64,000 nucleotides of DNA from Apostichopus japonicus (taxonomy: Eukaryota; Echinodermata; Holothuroidea; Aspidochirotida; Stichopodidae), in contig NC_092580.1 in assembly GCF_037975245.1 (NCBI RefSeq), positions 17,000,001 through 17,064,000 of the forward strand. Direction: 5' to 3'. Below, piece after piece: positions 29,001 through 36,437 of this stretch. The notes under the pieces were generated by a model. That model did no database searches, had not been told where the DNA came from, and worked only from the letters and a program-made list of their open reading frames with translations. The translations under genes were made by a program, and so were the position numbers. How positions within the stretch are numbered: the stretch's first letter is position 1; every line of letters starts with the position of its first letter.

Positions 29001-32000
29001 CAATCTCTCAGGATGCAAGGAGCAACACCCCAACAATTATTTATCAATTTATAATAAGTCATAAAAACAGTTTGTTGTGCTGTCAGATCGAGTTGTTGTG
29101 AGTCTTAGAACTTGTGCACATTATATGTTTTAACAATTATGTCATTAAAATGTCCCAGTGAGTAAGTTTTATGGAGTCAGTTTTGTTTAGTCTAATTTAT
29201 AAGGTGTGCATAGCAAGCAGCTATGCTGCCAGTGTGAGTTACTAGTTACAGTGAGTTACAGTGTGAGTTACTAACAACCTTGCCATACATGCTGAGTCAA
29301 AGCCACTACAGTATCAGTAGTTACTTCACACAGTCTGGCTGTCTCCAGCTATCATTAATTGATCGTTATGTGACAAGTTTATGCTGTAAGACCATGTAAA
29401 AGTGTGGCGTAGTTGTTGGACTGTTCACACCTACAATCTCAAGCTTTCCAGTGCAAAATCCCACCAGGAACTAGATTGACCTATTCCAAATTGTGCTGTG
29501 CATTGTTGGTGAGCGGGGTTTTTTTTTGTGCTGTCTTCTTTGCAATGGCTTTGAAACAAGTTTCATTTCCATTGGCTGTACTGCGTTGATGCTGAGTAAA
29601 GGTGCCATCACATCCCTCAGTATTTTGAGGAAGATGCTGAGTTTCACTCTCCTCTGTAGGATGGTGACATTAAATGGCTTGCATGCCTACTTTGTTAGGT
29701 TACGAACACTCATGGAGAAGAGGCTTGATATAAACCAGTGTTCATCCATAATCATCACATGGATAGAGTTTCAAATTGAAGCTGTGTTAGCTTCCTAAGC
29801 CTTAAGTAGTATTTAAATGAGTACATAAATGCTCAGTCACCCAGTAGAGACATTTATTTCTATACTGTACTTTCATGTCTTGCTTCAAAGCACTCATACT
29901 GACTATATGGGCAGTATGAATATCATGTTTCTATCAGATCAAGGCTACAAGTTATTCCTACTGTCAATAGGAGTGCTTTGAAGCATGATATTGGAGAATA
30001 GTATAGAGTTGTAGTTAGCATCAGACAATCGGCCCAACTGTCTGGCTCTCTACACAGAGATCATGAAGCATGTATTGCACGAGCATTCAAGCACTCCATA
30101 ATTCTACTGTACCTCTGACAAAAAAACAGTGTAGAAACCATCATGTGTAAATTGAGTGCTTATTGCTCATCATAATTCCCAGCTGACTTGTATCATCTTA
30201 ACAACATTTCAGGAAACTCTATTTTTTTTATCATGATCTCTCTCTCTTTGCATTAATTCCAAAGGGTTGAACCGATCTGCCTTTGACAACAAGACAGTGT
30301 CATTTGAAGAACACTGCAATGCAGAACATAACATGTGGCATTACTTGCAGTTTACGGTGCTCATTAAGGTGAAGAGACGCACAGAGTACACAGGACCAGA
30401 GAGTTATGTCGCAGATATGATTAAGGTGAGAACAGTTCACAGTTTTGTCTTCGTCTCATTGTCCCACCGACTTTCGGTTGATCCCTTTCGTATGTTAGTA
30501 TCACATATTTTTTAAGTCTTTCGAATAGTTCTTGTTTGTTGTTCATTACACATAGACCTTACATTTGTATTGGTTTCCTGTTTTGTTGTCTTGACTCAAC
30601 ACTGGGCTTCCTCAACAATATTGATATTGCACTGTCCCATTGGTAAAAGAAAAAAATAATAGGCGGCTAGTTTTGTCAGAAAAGTGATAATAATACAATA
30701 ATGGGAATATTATTGTACTTACATTTTGCTTGTAGTCATACCTTTAGTGTGGTAAGTGAGACCTGTTTTTCTCTCTCTGTCTGTTATAAGCTGTCTTCTC
30801 TGGCTTTATGTCCTCCAGTAAAACACTCTTTTCTGTGACTGTTCTTTTGTAAAACTTCTAACATTCATTGTCTGAAGTTACAATCTCACAGAAATACATG
30901 TTATCAGTCTAAGTAGTCAAGATAGAATTTATATGATAGACAAAAGGGTAGCGATGTTTCGAATGTTGCATTTGAGTTATTAATCAGTGACAAAATTATC
31001 TGGCTCTACAGCAGAATATTTAATTACTCCATAATAAGAGAATCTATTAAGCAACTTTCCAACATTCATCAATTGTAAATAAGTACATATTATAAACAAT
31101 GGAAAGGAACAGAGATAATTTTGGCTAGATCAAGATTCAAACCAGTCACCTCAGGTTTATAAGCCCTGTGCTCTACCAGCTAAACTTCCCTGCCCAAGGT
31201 TGGTGGTGATCCCTATATAGCCATTTCTTCGCTGGCAGCCCCAGTCAGATGCCACATAGGATACAGTGTAACCAGGAGTCACTCCCAATGTTCATTTGAT
31301 ACAACCCAGAAAGTAACAAATCTTGGTTTGAATTGTGTTCTAGTCCGAACAGTTTTTTTTTTTTTTCATTATACATCAATTGTAACTACATTTATTAACA
31401 ATAAATTCAGAATAAAAAAGTTTAATTGTAACAATTTACTGAATTCTTCTTTCATTAAACAGCAAAAGAATCTGGATTGGTTTCCACGTCTTCGGGCAAT
31501 GTCTCTTGCCGCAGAGGAAAGCGATAATGAGCAGAACGAGATAAGAAACTTACAAGTTGCGATGAAATATACCACAGAATTAGTCAAGCAGCTCTCAGGA
31601 CAGCTCTCTGAACTCAGAGATCAGGTGAGAGAATTGTTCTTTGGATAGTACTCTACAAAAACATGTGAAAATAATAATATTGCCGGCTAGTTTTGTTGTA
31701 ACATCTTCCACATGCATATACACATCAGCATGGATCCACTTGGAGTGGCCTGAGCAGGGGGACAGGGGGGTTGGGGGAGGCCATAATGTTGGCTACTTGG
31801 ATCAATCATTGTTTGAAATGCTTAATGCCTGCATGATATTAGTTTTGTGCCCTTTTATTCACTTATTTGTTTGTCAATATCAGCAGGAAGTGTTGAGTGG
31901 ATGAATGTGTATTTATTATTGTTTGTAAGAAGGAATGGGTAAGAAGGGAAGGTGGTAGGGTGGGTGATTCATACCCTCAATAGTAATGTATTAGAATAGA

Positions 32001-32276
32001 GGAGTAATGGAGGAGAGATGCAAGTTTAAACATAGAGAAATGCAAGTTTTATGGAGACGGTTTCAGAGAAGTTAAAACTTGTCTAGATGTCAGTCCCTTT
32101 TTAATATATTGTATATACAATTCCTCATATAGTTTAGTTTAATCAACTTAATTAATTGGTAAAGTAACAAACTCTGTTGTGTCTATCCTCAGATGACAGA
32201 GCAGCGTAAACAGAAACAAAGGATTGGATTCATGAACGCACCAACATCGATGGGGACATTACCTACAGACCGGTGA
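1973..32276 (+). CDS. ITPR: Inositol 1,4,5-trisphosphate receptor, 3' half (28 exons, 5' partial)
   Basis: This is the ER calcium-release channel gated by IP3 and Ca2+, working as a tetramer. The joined exons give 1504 residues matching the C-terminal half of vertebrate IP3 receptors. Numbering below is from the first residue in the window. Residues 1-460 are the late regulatory/coupling domain, with the PKA-type RRDS site at 358-361. Residues about 725-850 are the RIH-associated domain. Membrane segments lie near 1031-1050, 1063-1080, 1086-1112, 1144-1160, 1194-1216 and 1322-1347. The selectivity filter GGGIGD is at 1301-1306. The Cys/His linker uses C1366, C1369, H1386 and H1391. A charged coiled-coil tail ends in PTDR. 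All splice phases agree and no internal stop is met. The IP3-binding core and the start codon are upstream of the window. One gene serves this role in most invertebrates, so ITPR is used without a subtype number. Confidence 0.97.
2099..5446 (+). other. ITPR: ITPR intron, 3.3 kb, no feature recognised
   Basis: AT-rich sequence with T-runs near 4353 and 4370 and a C/T-rich stretch near 5143-5172. The short open frames have no recognisable domains. I see no gene or clear repeat. Confidence 0.7.
5447..5647 (+). CDS. ITPR: ITPR exon b (residues 43-109)
   Basis: Acceptor atttctcag, donor GTGAGT, phase 0/0. It reads [18 protein letters not shown]... to ...RTQDMVMTE. This matches the HCIETHGRNVQYIKFLQT region of vertebrate IP3 receptors, with [18 protein letters not shown] seen here. 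Confidence 0.96.
5803..5935. repeat. Foldback (hairpin) element
   Basis: Left arm 5820-5864 (ttggtctgacgtttcgattc...) and right arm 5871-5916 are near-perfect reverse complements, with about five mismatches and one indel around a six-base loop. Weaker complementarity continues outward. A related single arm occurs at 18838-18886. This is a likely non-autonomous DNA element in the intron after exon b. Confidence 0.85.
6693..6944 (+). CDS. ITPR: ITPR exon c (residues 110-193)
   Basis: Acceptor atttttcag, donor GTGAGT, phase 0/0. It contains [16 protein letters not shown] and [13 protein letters not shown], which are almost invariant in the IP3 receptor regulatory domain. Confidence 0.97.
7163..7308 (-). 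repeat. Dispersed repeat, copy B (reverse of 1775-1936)
   Basis: The reverse complement aligns with 1775-1936 over nearly its full length. Shared stretches include gcggctttgataagccaatg and aatcatggacgttaaatatg. Copy A has an extra stretch of about 14 bases near 1809-1822. The two copies lie in opposite orientation around exons a-c. Confidence 0.85.
7769..7894 (+). CDS. ITPR: ITPR exon d (residues 194-235)
   Basis: Acceptor ttttccag, donor GTAGTA, phase 0/0. [20 protein letters not shown] and the MW..F.NFLVDI ending match vertebrate IP3 receptors. Confidence 0.96.
8054..8182 (+). CDS. ITPR: ITPR exon e (residues 236-278)
   Basis: Acceptor cctttcag, donor GTACGA, phase 0/0. It reads [20 protein letters not shown] and ends [14 protein letters not shown], as in the family. 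Confidence 0.96.
8490..8610 (+). CDS. ITPR: ITPR exon f (residues 279-318, ends phase 1)
   Basis: Acceptor cttatttag, donor GTAGGC. It starts [19 protein letters not shown], matching the TRQPVFVQLLQGVFRV stretch of vertebrate receptors. The split codon is completed by the next exon. Confidence 0.95.
9652..9827 (+). CDS. ITPR: ITPR exon g (residues 318/319-377), with RRDS site
   Basis: Acceptor ttttacag, donor GTCTGT (weak at +3 to +4). It includes [15 protein letters not shown] and [17 protein letters not shown]. The RRDS motif (Ser 361) sits where mammalian IP3R1 has its conserved PKA site, so cAMP-linked control is plausible by homology. Confidence 0.95.
9828..11856 (+). other. ITPR: ITPR intron, 2.0 kb, nothing recognised
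   Basis: AT-rich intronic sequence with short open frames on both strands but no family resemblance. No repeat or RNA gene was seen. Confidence 0.65.
11857..12005 (+). CDS. ITPR: ITPR exon h (residues 378-426, ends phase 2)
   Basis: Acceptor atttacag, donor GTGAGT. It reads [20 protein letters not shown] and continues [11 protein letters not shown], a near-identical match to the family ([20 protein letters not shown]). Confidence 0.97.
12925..13350 (+). mobile_element. Broken 3' end of a CR1/L2-like non-LTR retrotransposon
   Basis: Translation from 12925 gives [20 protein letters not shown], then [10 protein letters not shown]...TPTRRLRSS...YGERS. A frame change near 13110-13140 leads to [20 protein letters not shown] and [11 protein letters not shown], with a stop at 13229-13231. 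This is the standard C-terminal tail of CR1/L2-group reverse transcriptase proteins. The following 3' UTR ends in gcgctaataagaac and an ATT-rich tail. It is 5' truncated and frameshifted, so inactive, and lies in the ITPR intron just before exon i. Confidence 0.88.
13366..13477 (+). CDS. ITPR: ITPR exon i (residues 427-464)
   Basis: Acceptor tttcctcag, donor GTATGT. It completes K427 and reads [20 protein letters not shown], then LQTLREML and EFGER, matching LIKHTK...[13 protein letters not shown] of vertebrates. Confidence 0.95.
14171..14230 (+). CDS. ITPR: ITPR exon j, 60-base candidate cassette exon (residues 465-484)
   Basis: A 60-base in-frame block between acceptor ggtcaacag and donor GTAAGT, phase 0/0. 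It reads [20 protein letters not shown]. It fills the poorly conserved acidic linker that vertebrate receptors carry between the LREMM and RGEALR stretches. Exon i can also join exon k directly in frame, so it could be skipped. Support is from splice sites, frame and position only. Confidence 0.65.
14231..18388 (+). other. ITPR: ITPR intron, 4.2 kb, with a degenerate two-copy 239-base repeat
   Basis: Mostly featureless AT-rich sequence. From about 17440 to 17930 there are two diverged copies: tcacatctccatttcatat occurs at 17521 and 17760, each followed by a catggagatataccca block and by tttctggctt. No gene was recognised; the 79-codon open frame at 16455-16694 resembles nothing known to me. 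Confidence 0.65.
18389..18673 (+). CDS. ITPR: ITPR exon k (residues 485-579)
   Basis: Acceptor catcacag, donor GTTAGC, phase 0/0. It begins [14 protein letters not shown] (compare RGEALRQVLVNRYYG) and later has [20 protein letters not shown] and [12 protein letters not shown], the ordered core of this region. The central linker differs freely from vertebrates, and no RRES-type second PKA site is visible. Confidence 0.95.
18838..18886 (+). repeat. Single arm related to the 5803-5935 foldback
   Basis: It reads gatgtttccgtcctagcaag then atcttcttcaaagg, resembling the left arm of the foldback (gacgtttcgattctagcagg, atcttcttcagagg). No matching second arm is seen nearby. Confidence 0.6.
19075..19270 (+). 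CDS. ITPR: ITPR exon l (residues 580-644, ends phase 1)
   Basis: Acceptor ttaaacag, donor [26 protein letters not shown] and VTVNT match the KFFKVFYDRM...VTVNT stretch. The DEVD caspase site known from mammalian IP3R1 just downstream is absent here; that segment reads [12 protein letters not shown]. Confidence 0.95.
19382..19600. repeat. 43-base minisatellite, about 5 copies
   Basis: Unit close to ccatctccacccctaactac followed by acctcacacctgtcaaagat. Copies begin near 19382, 19425 and 19468, then near 19519 and 19562 after a short insertion. It lies in the intron between exons l and m. Confidence 0.9.
19793..20070 (+). CDS. ITPR: ITPR exon m (residues 644/645-737), start of RIH-associated domain
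   Basis: Acceptor atcaatcag, donor GTAATG. After a variable serine- and acid-rich segment it reads [20 protein letters not shown], which is essentially invariant in IP3 receptors and opens the RIH-associated domain. Confidence 0.96.
20869..21069 (+). CDS. ITPR: ITPR exon n (residues 738-804)
   Basis: Acceptor aaatctag, donor GTAAAT, phase 0/0. It contains [17 protein letters not shown] and [19 protein letters not shown], the most conserved part of the RIH-associated domain. Confidence 0.98.
21777..21887 (+). CDS. ITPR: ITPR exon o (residues 805-841)
   Basis: Acceptor tttgtag, donor GTATTA, phase 0/0. It reads [20 protein letters not shown] and [17 protein letters not shown], a strong family match. 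Confidence 0.97.
22471..22488. repeat. (TCA)n microsatellite
   Basis: About six perfect tca units in the intron before exon p. Confidence 0.8.
22557..22652 (+). CDS. ITPR: ITPR exon p (residues 842-873)
   Basis: Acceptor ataccag, donor GTGAGT, phase 0/0. [20 protein letters not shown] followed by ERILFNM matches vertebrate receptors almost residue for residue. Confidence 0.97.
23507..23641 (+). CDS. ITPR: ITPR exon q (residues 874-918)
   Basis: Acceptor aatcctcag, donor GTATAG, phase 0/0. The acidic stretch [11 protein letters not shown] is followed by [11 protein letters not shown], corresponding to VGHNIYILAHQ. Confidence 0.95.
24444..24542 (+). CDS. ITPR: ITPR exon r (residues 919-951)
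   Basis: Acceptor tttcatag, donor GTAAGA, phase 0/0. [16 protein letters not shown] and [13 protein letters not shown] match HNKELQ.ML and ALEFYAKHTAQIE. Confidence 0.96.
24891..25083 (+). CDS. ITPR: ITPR exon s (residues 952-1015, ends phase 1)
   Basis: Acceptor ttcaaacag, donor [26 protein letters not shown] and the ending MQWQKKLR match the juxtamembrane domain just before the first membrane segment. Confidence 0.97.
25456..25751 (+). CDS. ITPR: ITPR exon t (residues 1015/1016-1114), membrane segments S1-S3
   Basis: Acceptor cgttacag, donor GTAATT. Hydrophobic stretches [36 protein letters not shown] and [19 protein letters not shown] mark the first three membrane segments. Alignment with IP3 receptors continues into the next exon. 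Confidence 0.95.
26160..26324 (+). CDS. ITPR: ITPR exon u (residues 1115-1169), S3 end and S4
   Basis: Acceptor ccttcaag, donor GTAAGT, phase 0/0. [13 protein letters not shown] corresponds to IIFLMSFVGNCG, and [16 protein letters not shown] to VEFLYHLLYLVICAMGL, which is S4 of the channel. Confidence 0.94.
26548..26725 (+). CDS. ITPR: ITPR exon v (residues 1170-1228, ends phase 1), S5
   Basis: Acceptor tattttcag, donor [23 protein letters not shown] matches [36 protein letters not shown] is S5, followed by the luminal start LKDDF. Confidence 0.96.
26726..27601 (+). other. ITPR: ITPR intron, 0.9 kb, nothing recognised
   Basis: AT-rich intron. A weakly tRNA-like stretch around 26990-27070 is too degenerate to call. 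Confidence 0.5.
27602..27718 (+). CDS. ITPR: ITPR exon w (residues 1228/1229-1267), luminal loop, two possible donors
   Basis: Acceptor tgttgcag. It reads [20 protein letters not shown] and continues [11 protein letters not shown]. The Cys pair is spaced C-x6-C, close to the luminal loop cysteines of vertebrates. Two donors keep the same phase: GTGTGT after 27718 and the better GTAAGA after 27706, which would drop four residues. The longer form is listed, and the choice is uncertain. Confidence 0.88.
28171..28310 (+). CDS. ITPR: ITPR exon x (residues 1267/1268-1314), pore helix and filter
   Basis: Acceptor tttctcag, donor [26 protein letters not shown] continues into GIGDVLR: the pore helix and the GGGIGD filter (GGGVGD in vertebrates) that selects cations. 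Confidence 0.98.
28767..28932 (+). CDS. ITPR: ITPR exon y (residues 1315-1369, ends phase 1), S6
   Basis: Acceptor ctttcag, donor [26 protein letters not shown] followed by [18 protein letters not shown] is S6 and the cytosolic linker. The ending TCFIC carries the two zinc-linker cysteines, and the motif is split by the intron. Confidence 0.98.
29400..29465 (+). repeat. tRNA-like (SINE head-like) sequence
   Basis: The box A-like tggcgtagttgttgg and a box B-like gtgcaaaatcccac are about 45 bases apart, as in tRNA-derived SINEs. No cloverleaf could be completed, so this is a weak call. Confidence 0.3.
30265..30425 (+). CDS. ITPR: ITPR exon z (residues 1369/1370-1423), His half of the linker
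   Basis: Acceptor attccaaag, donor GTGAGA. It reads [20 protein letters not shown] then [14 protein letters not shown]. The two EEH/AEH histidines pair with the CFIC cysteines of the preceding exon in the gating linker. Confidence 0.97.
31124..31196 (-). repeat. tRNA-like (SINE head-like) sequence
   Basis: The reverse strand reads tagctggtagagcacagggc (D arm and box A) and ggtttgaatcttg (box B), with a loop carrying TAT at the anticodon position. The anticodon stem is imperfect and no sound acceptor stem is found, so a degenerate tRNA-derived repeat is more likely than a working tRNA. Confidence 0.55.
31463..31624 (+). CDS. ITPR: ITPR exon aa (residues 1424-1477)
   Basis: Acceptor attaaacag, donor GTGAGA, phase 0/0. 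[20 protein letters not shown] matches NLDWFPRMRAMSL, followed by [15 protein letters not shown], the C-terminal coiled coil that helps the tetramer assemble. Confidence 0.97.
32193..32276 (+). CDS. ITPR: ITPR last coding exon (residues 1478-1504 and stop)
   Basis: Acceptor tatcctcag. It reads [17 protein letters not shown] to PTDR with TGA at 32274-32276. The [10 protein letters not shown] stretch is identical to vertebrate receptors. Confidence 0.97.
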   Translation: MTEQRKQKQRIGFMNAPTSMGTLPTDR

Positions 32277-34691
32277 GAGGTTTTCTGAGCGCAGTTAAAA
32301 CGATACCACACCCACGATATCGTGGTTCATTAAACCATCAGTGTCGGAACTAGGTAACAGACTGAGCGGTTAAAGTGTGCGCACCTTAAAATGACTCTCT
32401 GGAGTTGAACACACGGTACTGGTGTGATAAAATATTGTCCAGTTGGTGCATGTTGTTACAAGTAGGGATTTTTTTTATATTTGCTAATTTTTGTAGCTTT
32501 TGTAGATGAGCCATTGCATAATAGTTCCTCATAACTTGGTCAGTCAAAATTATGTTAATTTTGCATGAAAATTTGTACAAAGTAATCACCTAGAAATGGT
32601 AGTTGCATTTGTTTTGTTTTTTTCTCTGTCTGTATTTAGTCCATTAATGTGAAGGTAGTAATCAAGTGTTTGTAATTTATCATAGTGGTGCTAATAACAG
32701 TATTGTTTCAAAAAGAGATTCATGTTTTAGTACTATGTTTATAGCTTTAAGAAAATAGAAAATCTTTCAAAATCAGTCAACTGGAAAATATTTACACATG
32801 CATTTTATTCTATGTCAACCATTGTCTTTAAATTCGTTCTACATCATTGGTGTGAGATGTAGAGGTAGCCATTAGCTTTCTCATTTATTATTGAGTCATT
32901 TTCTCAGCCTTATCAATGTAACATTGATCTTCTTAACTTTACACTAGCACGCATACATTGGTAATCTCAAGTTTGTATGTAACCTTATATCTTTATGCTA
33001 GTTTTAACACTAAAATACAAGACCCATCAAGAGGTTGTTTTTAGATGCACTATAAATGGCTGCCATCTAGTTTATTTAAATTGAAACAAAGTTTGTTTGC
33101 AGTTGTAACTGTTCCATAGCTTACTTTTCATTTTTGAGACAGCAGATGCAGGTGTCCAGTGAAAGTCCATTATGTCCACTTGTAGCTGTTTATGTGGACA
33201 TTAAAGGAGTGAATTAAGTATTTTTTCATCATTGTCTTTGTCAATGTCCACTTAGTGAGGGTTATGTTTTCATTTAAGGGACTAGGTCTGATGTTTTGTA
33301 TTGATGACTTAATTTGTTTAATATATTACAAATGCTGGTGTCCATTGAAAGCCTCTTATGTCCTCATATTTGGTCAATTATGAGAACCATTGCTGACCAT
33401 TGACAGGTTAGTTTGTTTATGAGAGTTCAAATACTGCTATCCAATGAGAGCCTGTTTTCTCTAATTAGAACAGTTTAGGTATAAATTAAAGGACTAGGCC
33501 TTGTGTTGTGCATTGATGACACAATTTGTTTAATATGATAGAACAGATACGGATTTGAAATGAGAGCCCATTATGTCCTCATATTGCAGTTAGTGACGTA
33601 ATTTGTTTAATTGAACCATCATTGGCCATTGACAAGCTAAACATATGTCTGTCCTCTTATAGCCATCTCTAATACTGACATAGTAGTAGTATTTTTCTTT
33701 ATTTTGTATATCTTCCATATGCCAGTTACTCATCTATTTATGGCTGTCAAGCAGCACAGCTTTTATTTAGGCTAATTTACTGTAATATATTTCGATGATT
33801 AAGAATCTTTGTTACAATCAAAAAAAAAATTGACTTCATTTATATTCTTGGTGTTATTTTGGTGTGTCCTTGAGTACAGTTGCCTTAAAAAGTCAATGTG
33901 TTGTTAATCATGAATTTATATTGAAGAGAATATTTTTGCCTGCTGTCATTTTGGGCTACAAATGATATATTTTAGGTAATTTATATAAATAGCTAACAGC
34001 AAAATGTGCTTTTTGGATATGGAATTTTGTTACCTTGCATTACTTCATCAAAAACGAGTATACCCTGGGTGAGGAATAAACTTATATTATAATTTAAATA
34101 TTTAGTAGTACAGTTTTATACATGAAAAAGAGATCAAAGATATTTGTTGAGTGGAGTGCCTACATCCCTCGTGGAGGGAACTGAATTTAACATGAAAATT
34201 AAATTTGTAGAATTTTTTGGTCACTTCTTGTATTTTTATTTGCATTGTATAGTTATCTGCAACATTAACATAATAGATTATTCATCAATTAACTTGTTGT
34301 GATTGTTTGCTTTATTCTGTACCCACTCTGTTGTAAATTGTATCAAGTTTGCAATTTATTGGTCTTTGTAAAAGAAAGTGAATCAACTCAATTTTTTATA
34401 GTCCTAGTCAAAGGTCACTTACCCAGTAGTTAGCTTTCCTCTATCCTTCATATAATATCTGTTTCCAAGACTGATATAAATATTCAGTCACCTATTCAGT
34501 CTATGAGCAGGATTCATTCAGATGAAACATCTAATAAAGAAGAAAACTTAATATTTCTTGCTCTCTGTACTTGTATTCTTTAAGACATTTCTCAGCTATC
34601 AATAACAAAATTCACTTCTTGAATGACATCACCGAAGGCCCACCATGTGAAGTTGACTTGCAATGACTTTATTAGTCGAACCAGTTACAAC
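32277..34691 (+). other. ITPR: ITPR 3' UTR and downstream DNA
   Basis: 2.4 kb with no coding potential. From about 33140 to 33620 there is a degenerate tandem duplication with a period near 212 bases: gactaggtctgatg at 33280 and gactaggccttgtg at 33492, each followed by ttgatgac and aatttgtttaatat. The 3' end of the ITPR transcript is probably in this stretch. Confidence 0.6.
34075..34080 (+). terminator. Candidate poly(A) signal AATAAA for ITPR
   Basis: This AATAAA is 1.8 kb past the stop codon, in AT-rich sequence. Another lies at 34533-34538. Which one is used cannot be told from sequence. Confidence 0.3.
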
Positions 34692-35213
34692 CAAACGTAA
34701 CGAGGGTCAAAAGCAAGGGCGGCGGAAGCACTTTCAATCTGGGGGGGCACCGACGTCGAAGGGCATTTTGCAGAAATTTGATTGGACTGATGCAGCCTGA
34801 TATTTAGTACCCTAACTCTTATTGTATTATCTTATTTGCGTATACACATCACTCCATCAACGCCCCACCCCCACCCTCAAGGAAAAAATGCATACTAGCA
34901 TTGCAATATCCAATGTGAAAATTGGGAAACAAGGAACAAGTTTTCTTTCGAGACAAACTGAGGTGAAATCATTATAAAGTCCCTGCACACGTGATCGATA
35001 CATGCATGAAAGCAAATGAAATATGTCTAAATACGAAAGGATAGGGTAGGTTATAGGATATTAAACCTATACTCATTATTCATAGTAGGCTATAAATGGC
35101 TTCCGCTTATTAAAAAGTTACAATGTAATATAGCAATGCATTTTTGGAAATGCATTAGAATTTTTTTTTTTGAAATTGAATATGCATAATGGCACTCACC
35201 AGAATGTTAGAAG

Positions 35214-35591
35214 CAGTTGCGGAGCTAGGGGTATTAATCAGGGGGTCGAGAATGATCTGTAGGGGTGCTTTCGACACTATCTAAGCGGAGCGCCACCACA
35301 GGTTGGCGCGGAGCGTACAGAAATTTTTTGAGTAAAGATACTCCCTAGATCGCCGGAAATGACCCTTTCCGGGCCTTGCTAATTTGTAGATAAACGAAGA
35401 ATAAATAGGTGTCATCGGCATTTTGAAAACGTGACAAATGTCAATAGGTAGATGAGAGCGCAATTAAAAAGTCAATAATCGCGAATAAGTAAAAAGTGGT
35501 AAAAAGCTGAAACGGGCACAAGCAGTCCATTTGAGTCCGTCAGGGGGGGCATCCGCCCCCCCCCCCTGATTGTATGGACGCTCCGCCACTG
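35214..35591. mobile_element. Short hAT-like MITE nested in the hAT copy
   Basis: A copy of the 41665-42035 element, over 90% alike by eye, with ends cagttgcggagctag and gctccgccactg. The flanking 8-mers GTTAGAAG and GATACAAA agree at only five positions, so no clean target duplication remains. Its position inside the larger hAT gives the order of insertion. Confidence 0.85.
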
Positions 35592-35669
35592 GATACAAAC
35601 CTTGTGGTAGTAAACATTTAAAACTCCCCGAAATATTTCATTCGACGTGGGTTTCGCTTTGCAAACTCT

Positions 35670-36002
35670 TTAGCGATGTCCCGTATAAACTAATCCGTCC
35701 GTTCTTGCTTTATGGATATGAAGCATAATCATATTATTATACCGTTTTTCACCAATTGTGCTCCGCAAGTATGTCTTTATCCGGCGTTGTACGGAGAAGG
35801 ATCTCTCTCCGGAGGCTGCGCTCATTGGTGCCAGTAGGTATATGTGTATTAGGCAGAGAACATTCGGAATAGCCAGGCGAATGTCATTGTGGTCAGACAG
35901 GAGAGATACTAACAATTTTTTCCATTCGAATAGCTTTGAGTTTGACCCACAGAAATTCAGTAATAGTTCTAAATTAGGATTAGATCTCTTACTGAAATAT
36001 CG
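35670..36002 (-). pseudogene. hAT transposase C-terminal (dimerisation domain) remnant
   Basis: The minus strand reads ...YLLAPMSAASGERSFSVQRR, then IKTYLRSTIGEKR and MLHIHK, the hAT C-terminal dimerisation motif (ASAERSFS..RRIKTYLRST). The DDE catalytic core and zinc finger are missing. The frame runs on into the element end without a sensible start. Confidence 0.85.
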
Positions 36003-36278
36003 CTGACCTAATAAGGTGATCAAGAGTACAACTTTTATGTAGAAAAAAGGCACATTTTTAACCTGAGGAAAAGTGGGGGCACGTGCCCCCTGTGCCCCCC
36101 CCCCCCCGGTTCCGCCGCCCTTGGTTACAACTATAGCCAGTAATTGTCTTTGATACAACTGTAGCTAGTATATGTTTATCGAAAAGGCTGTTTTGGAACT
36201 TGGACCGCCGATCGTGACAACAGGCAACAAAGTGCTGCAGCTCTATACATATAAAGTCTGTTAATCAACGATAGGCCC

Positions 36279-36437
36279 CTGATAGTTCTAAATTAGGATT
36301 AGATCTTTTACTGAAATATCGCTGACCTAATAAGGTGATCAAGGGTACAATTTTTATGTAGAAAAAGGGCACATTTTTAACCTGTGGAAAAGTGGGGGGC
36401 ACGTGCCCCCTGTGCCCCCCCGGTTCCGCCGCCCTTG
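36279..36437. mobile_element. Solo terminal fragment of the same hAT family
   Basis: It repeats 35963-36123 at about 95% by eye (tagttctaaattaggattag ... ggttccgccgcccttg). Only one end is present; the left part is truncated. It lies 155 bases from the full copy. Confidence 0.85.

Larger units (their letters stand above)
34692..36123 (-). mobile_element. hAT-family DNA transposon, internally deleted, with a nested MITE
   Basis: Inverted ends caagggcggcggaa (34714-34727) and ttccgccgcccttg (36110-36123). The 8-base GTTACAAC occurs at 36124-36131 and at 34684-34691, consistent with a hAT target duplication. The left copy is 22 bases outside the visible inverted repeat, hence the start given. 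It carries a minus-strand hAT dimerisation-domain remnant (35670-36002) and is interrupted by the MITE at 35214-35591. It lacks most of the transposase and is inactive. Confidence 0.85.

Noticed and set aside
35281-35463. Minus-strand open frame shared with 41733-41924
   Set aside because: Both lie inside the MITE copies; their similarity reflects the repeat, not a gene.
35758-36006. Plus-strand open frame of 82 codons
   Set aside because: Shadow of the minus-strand hAT transposase remnant.
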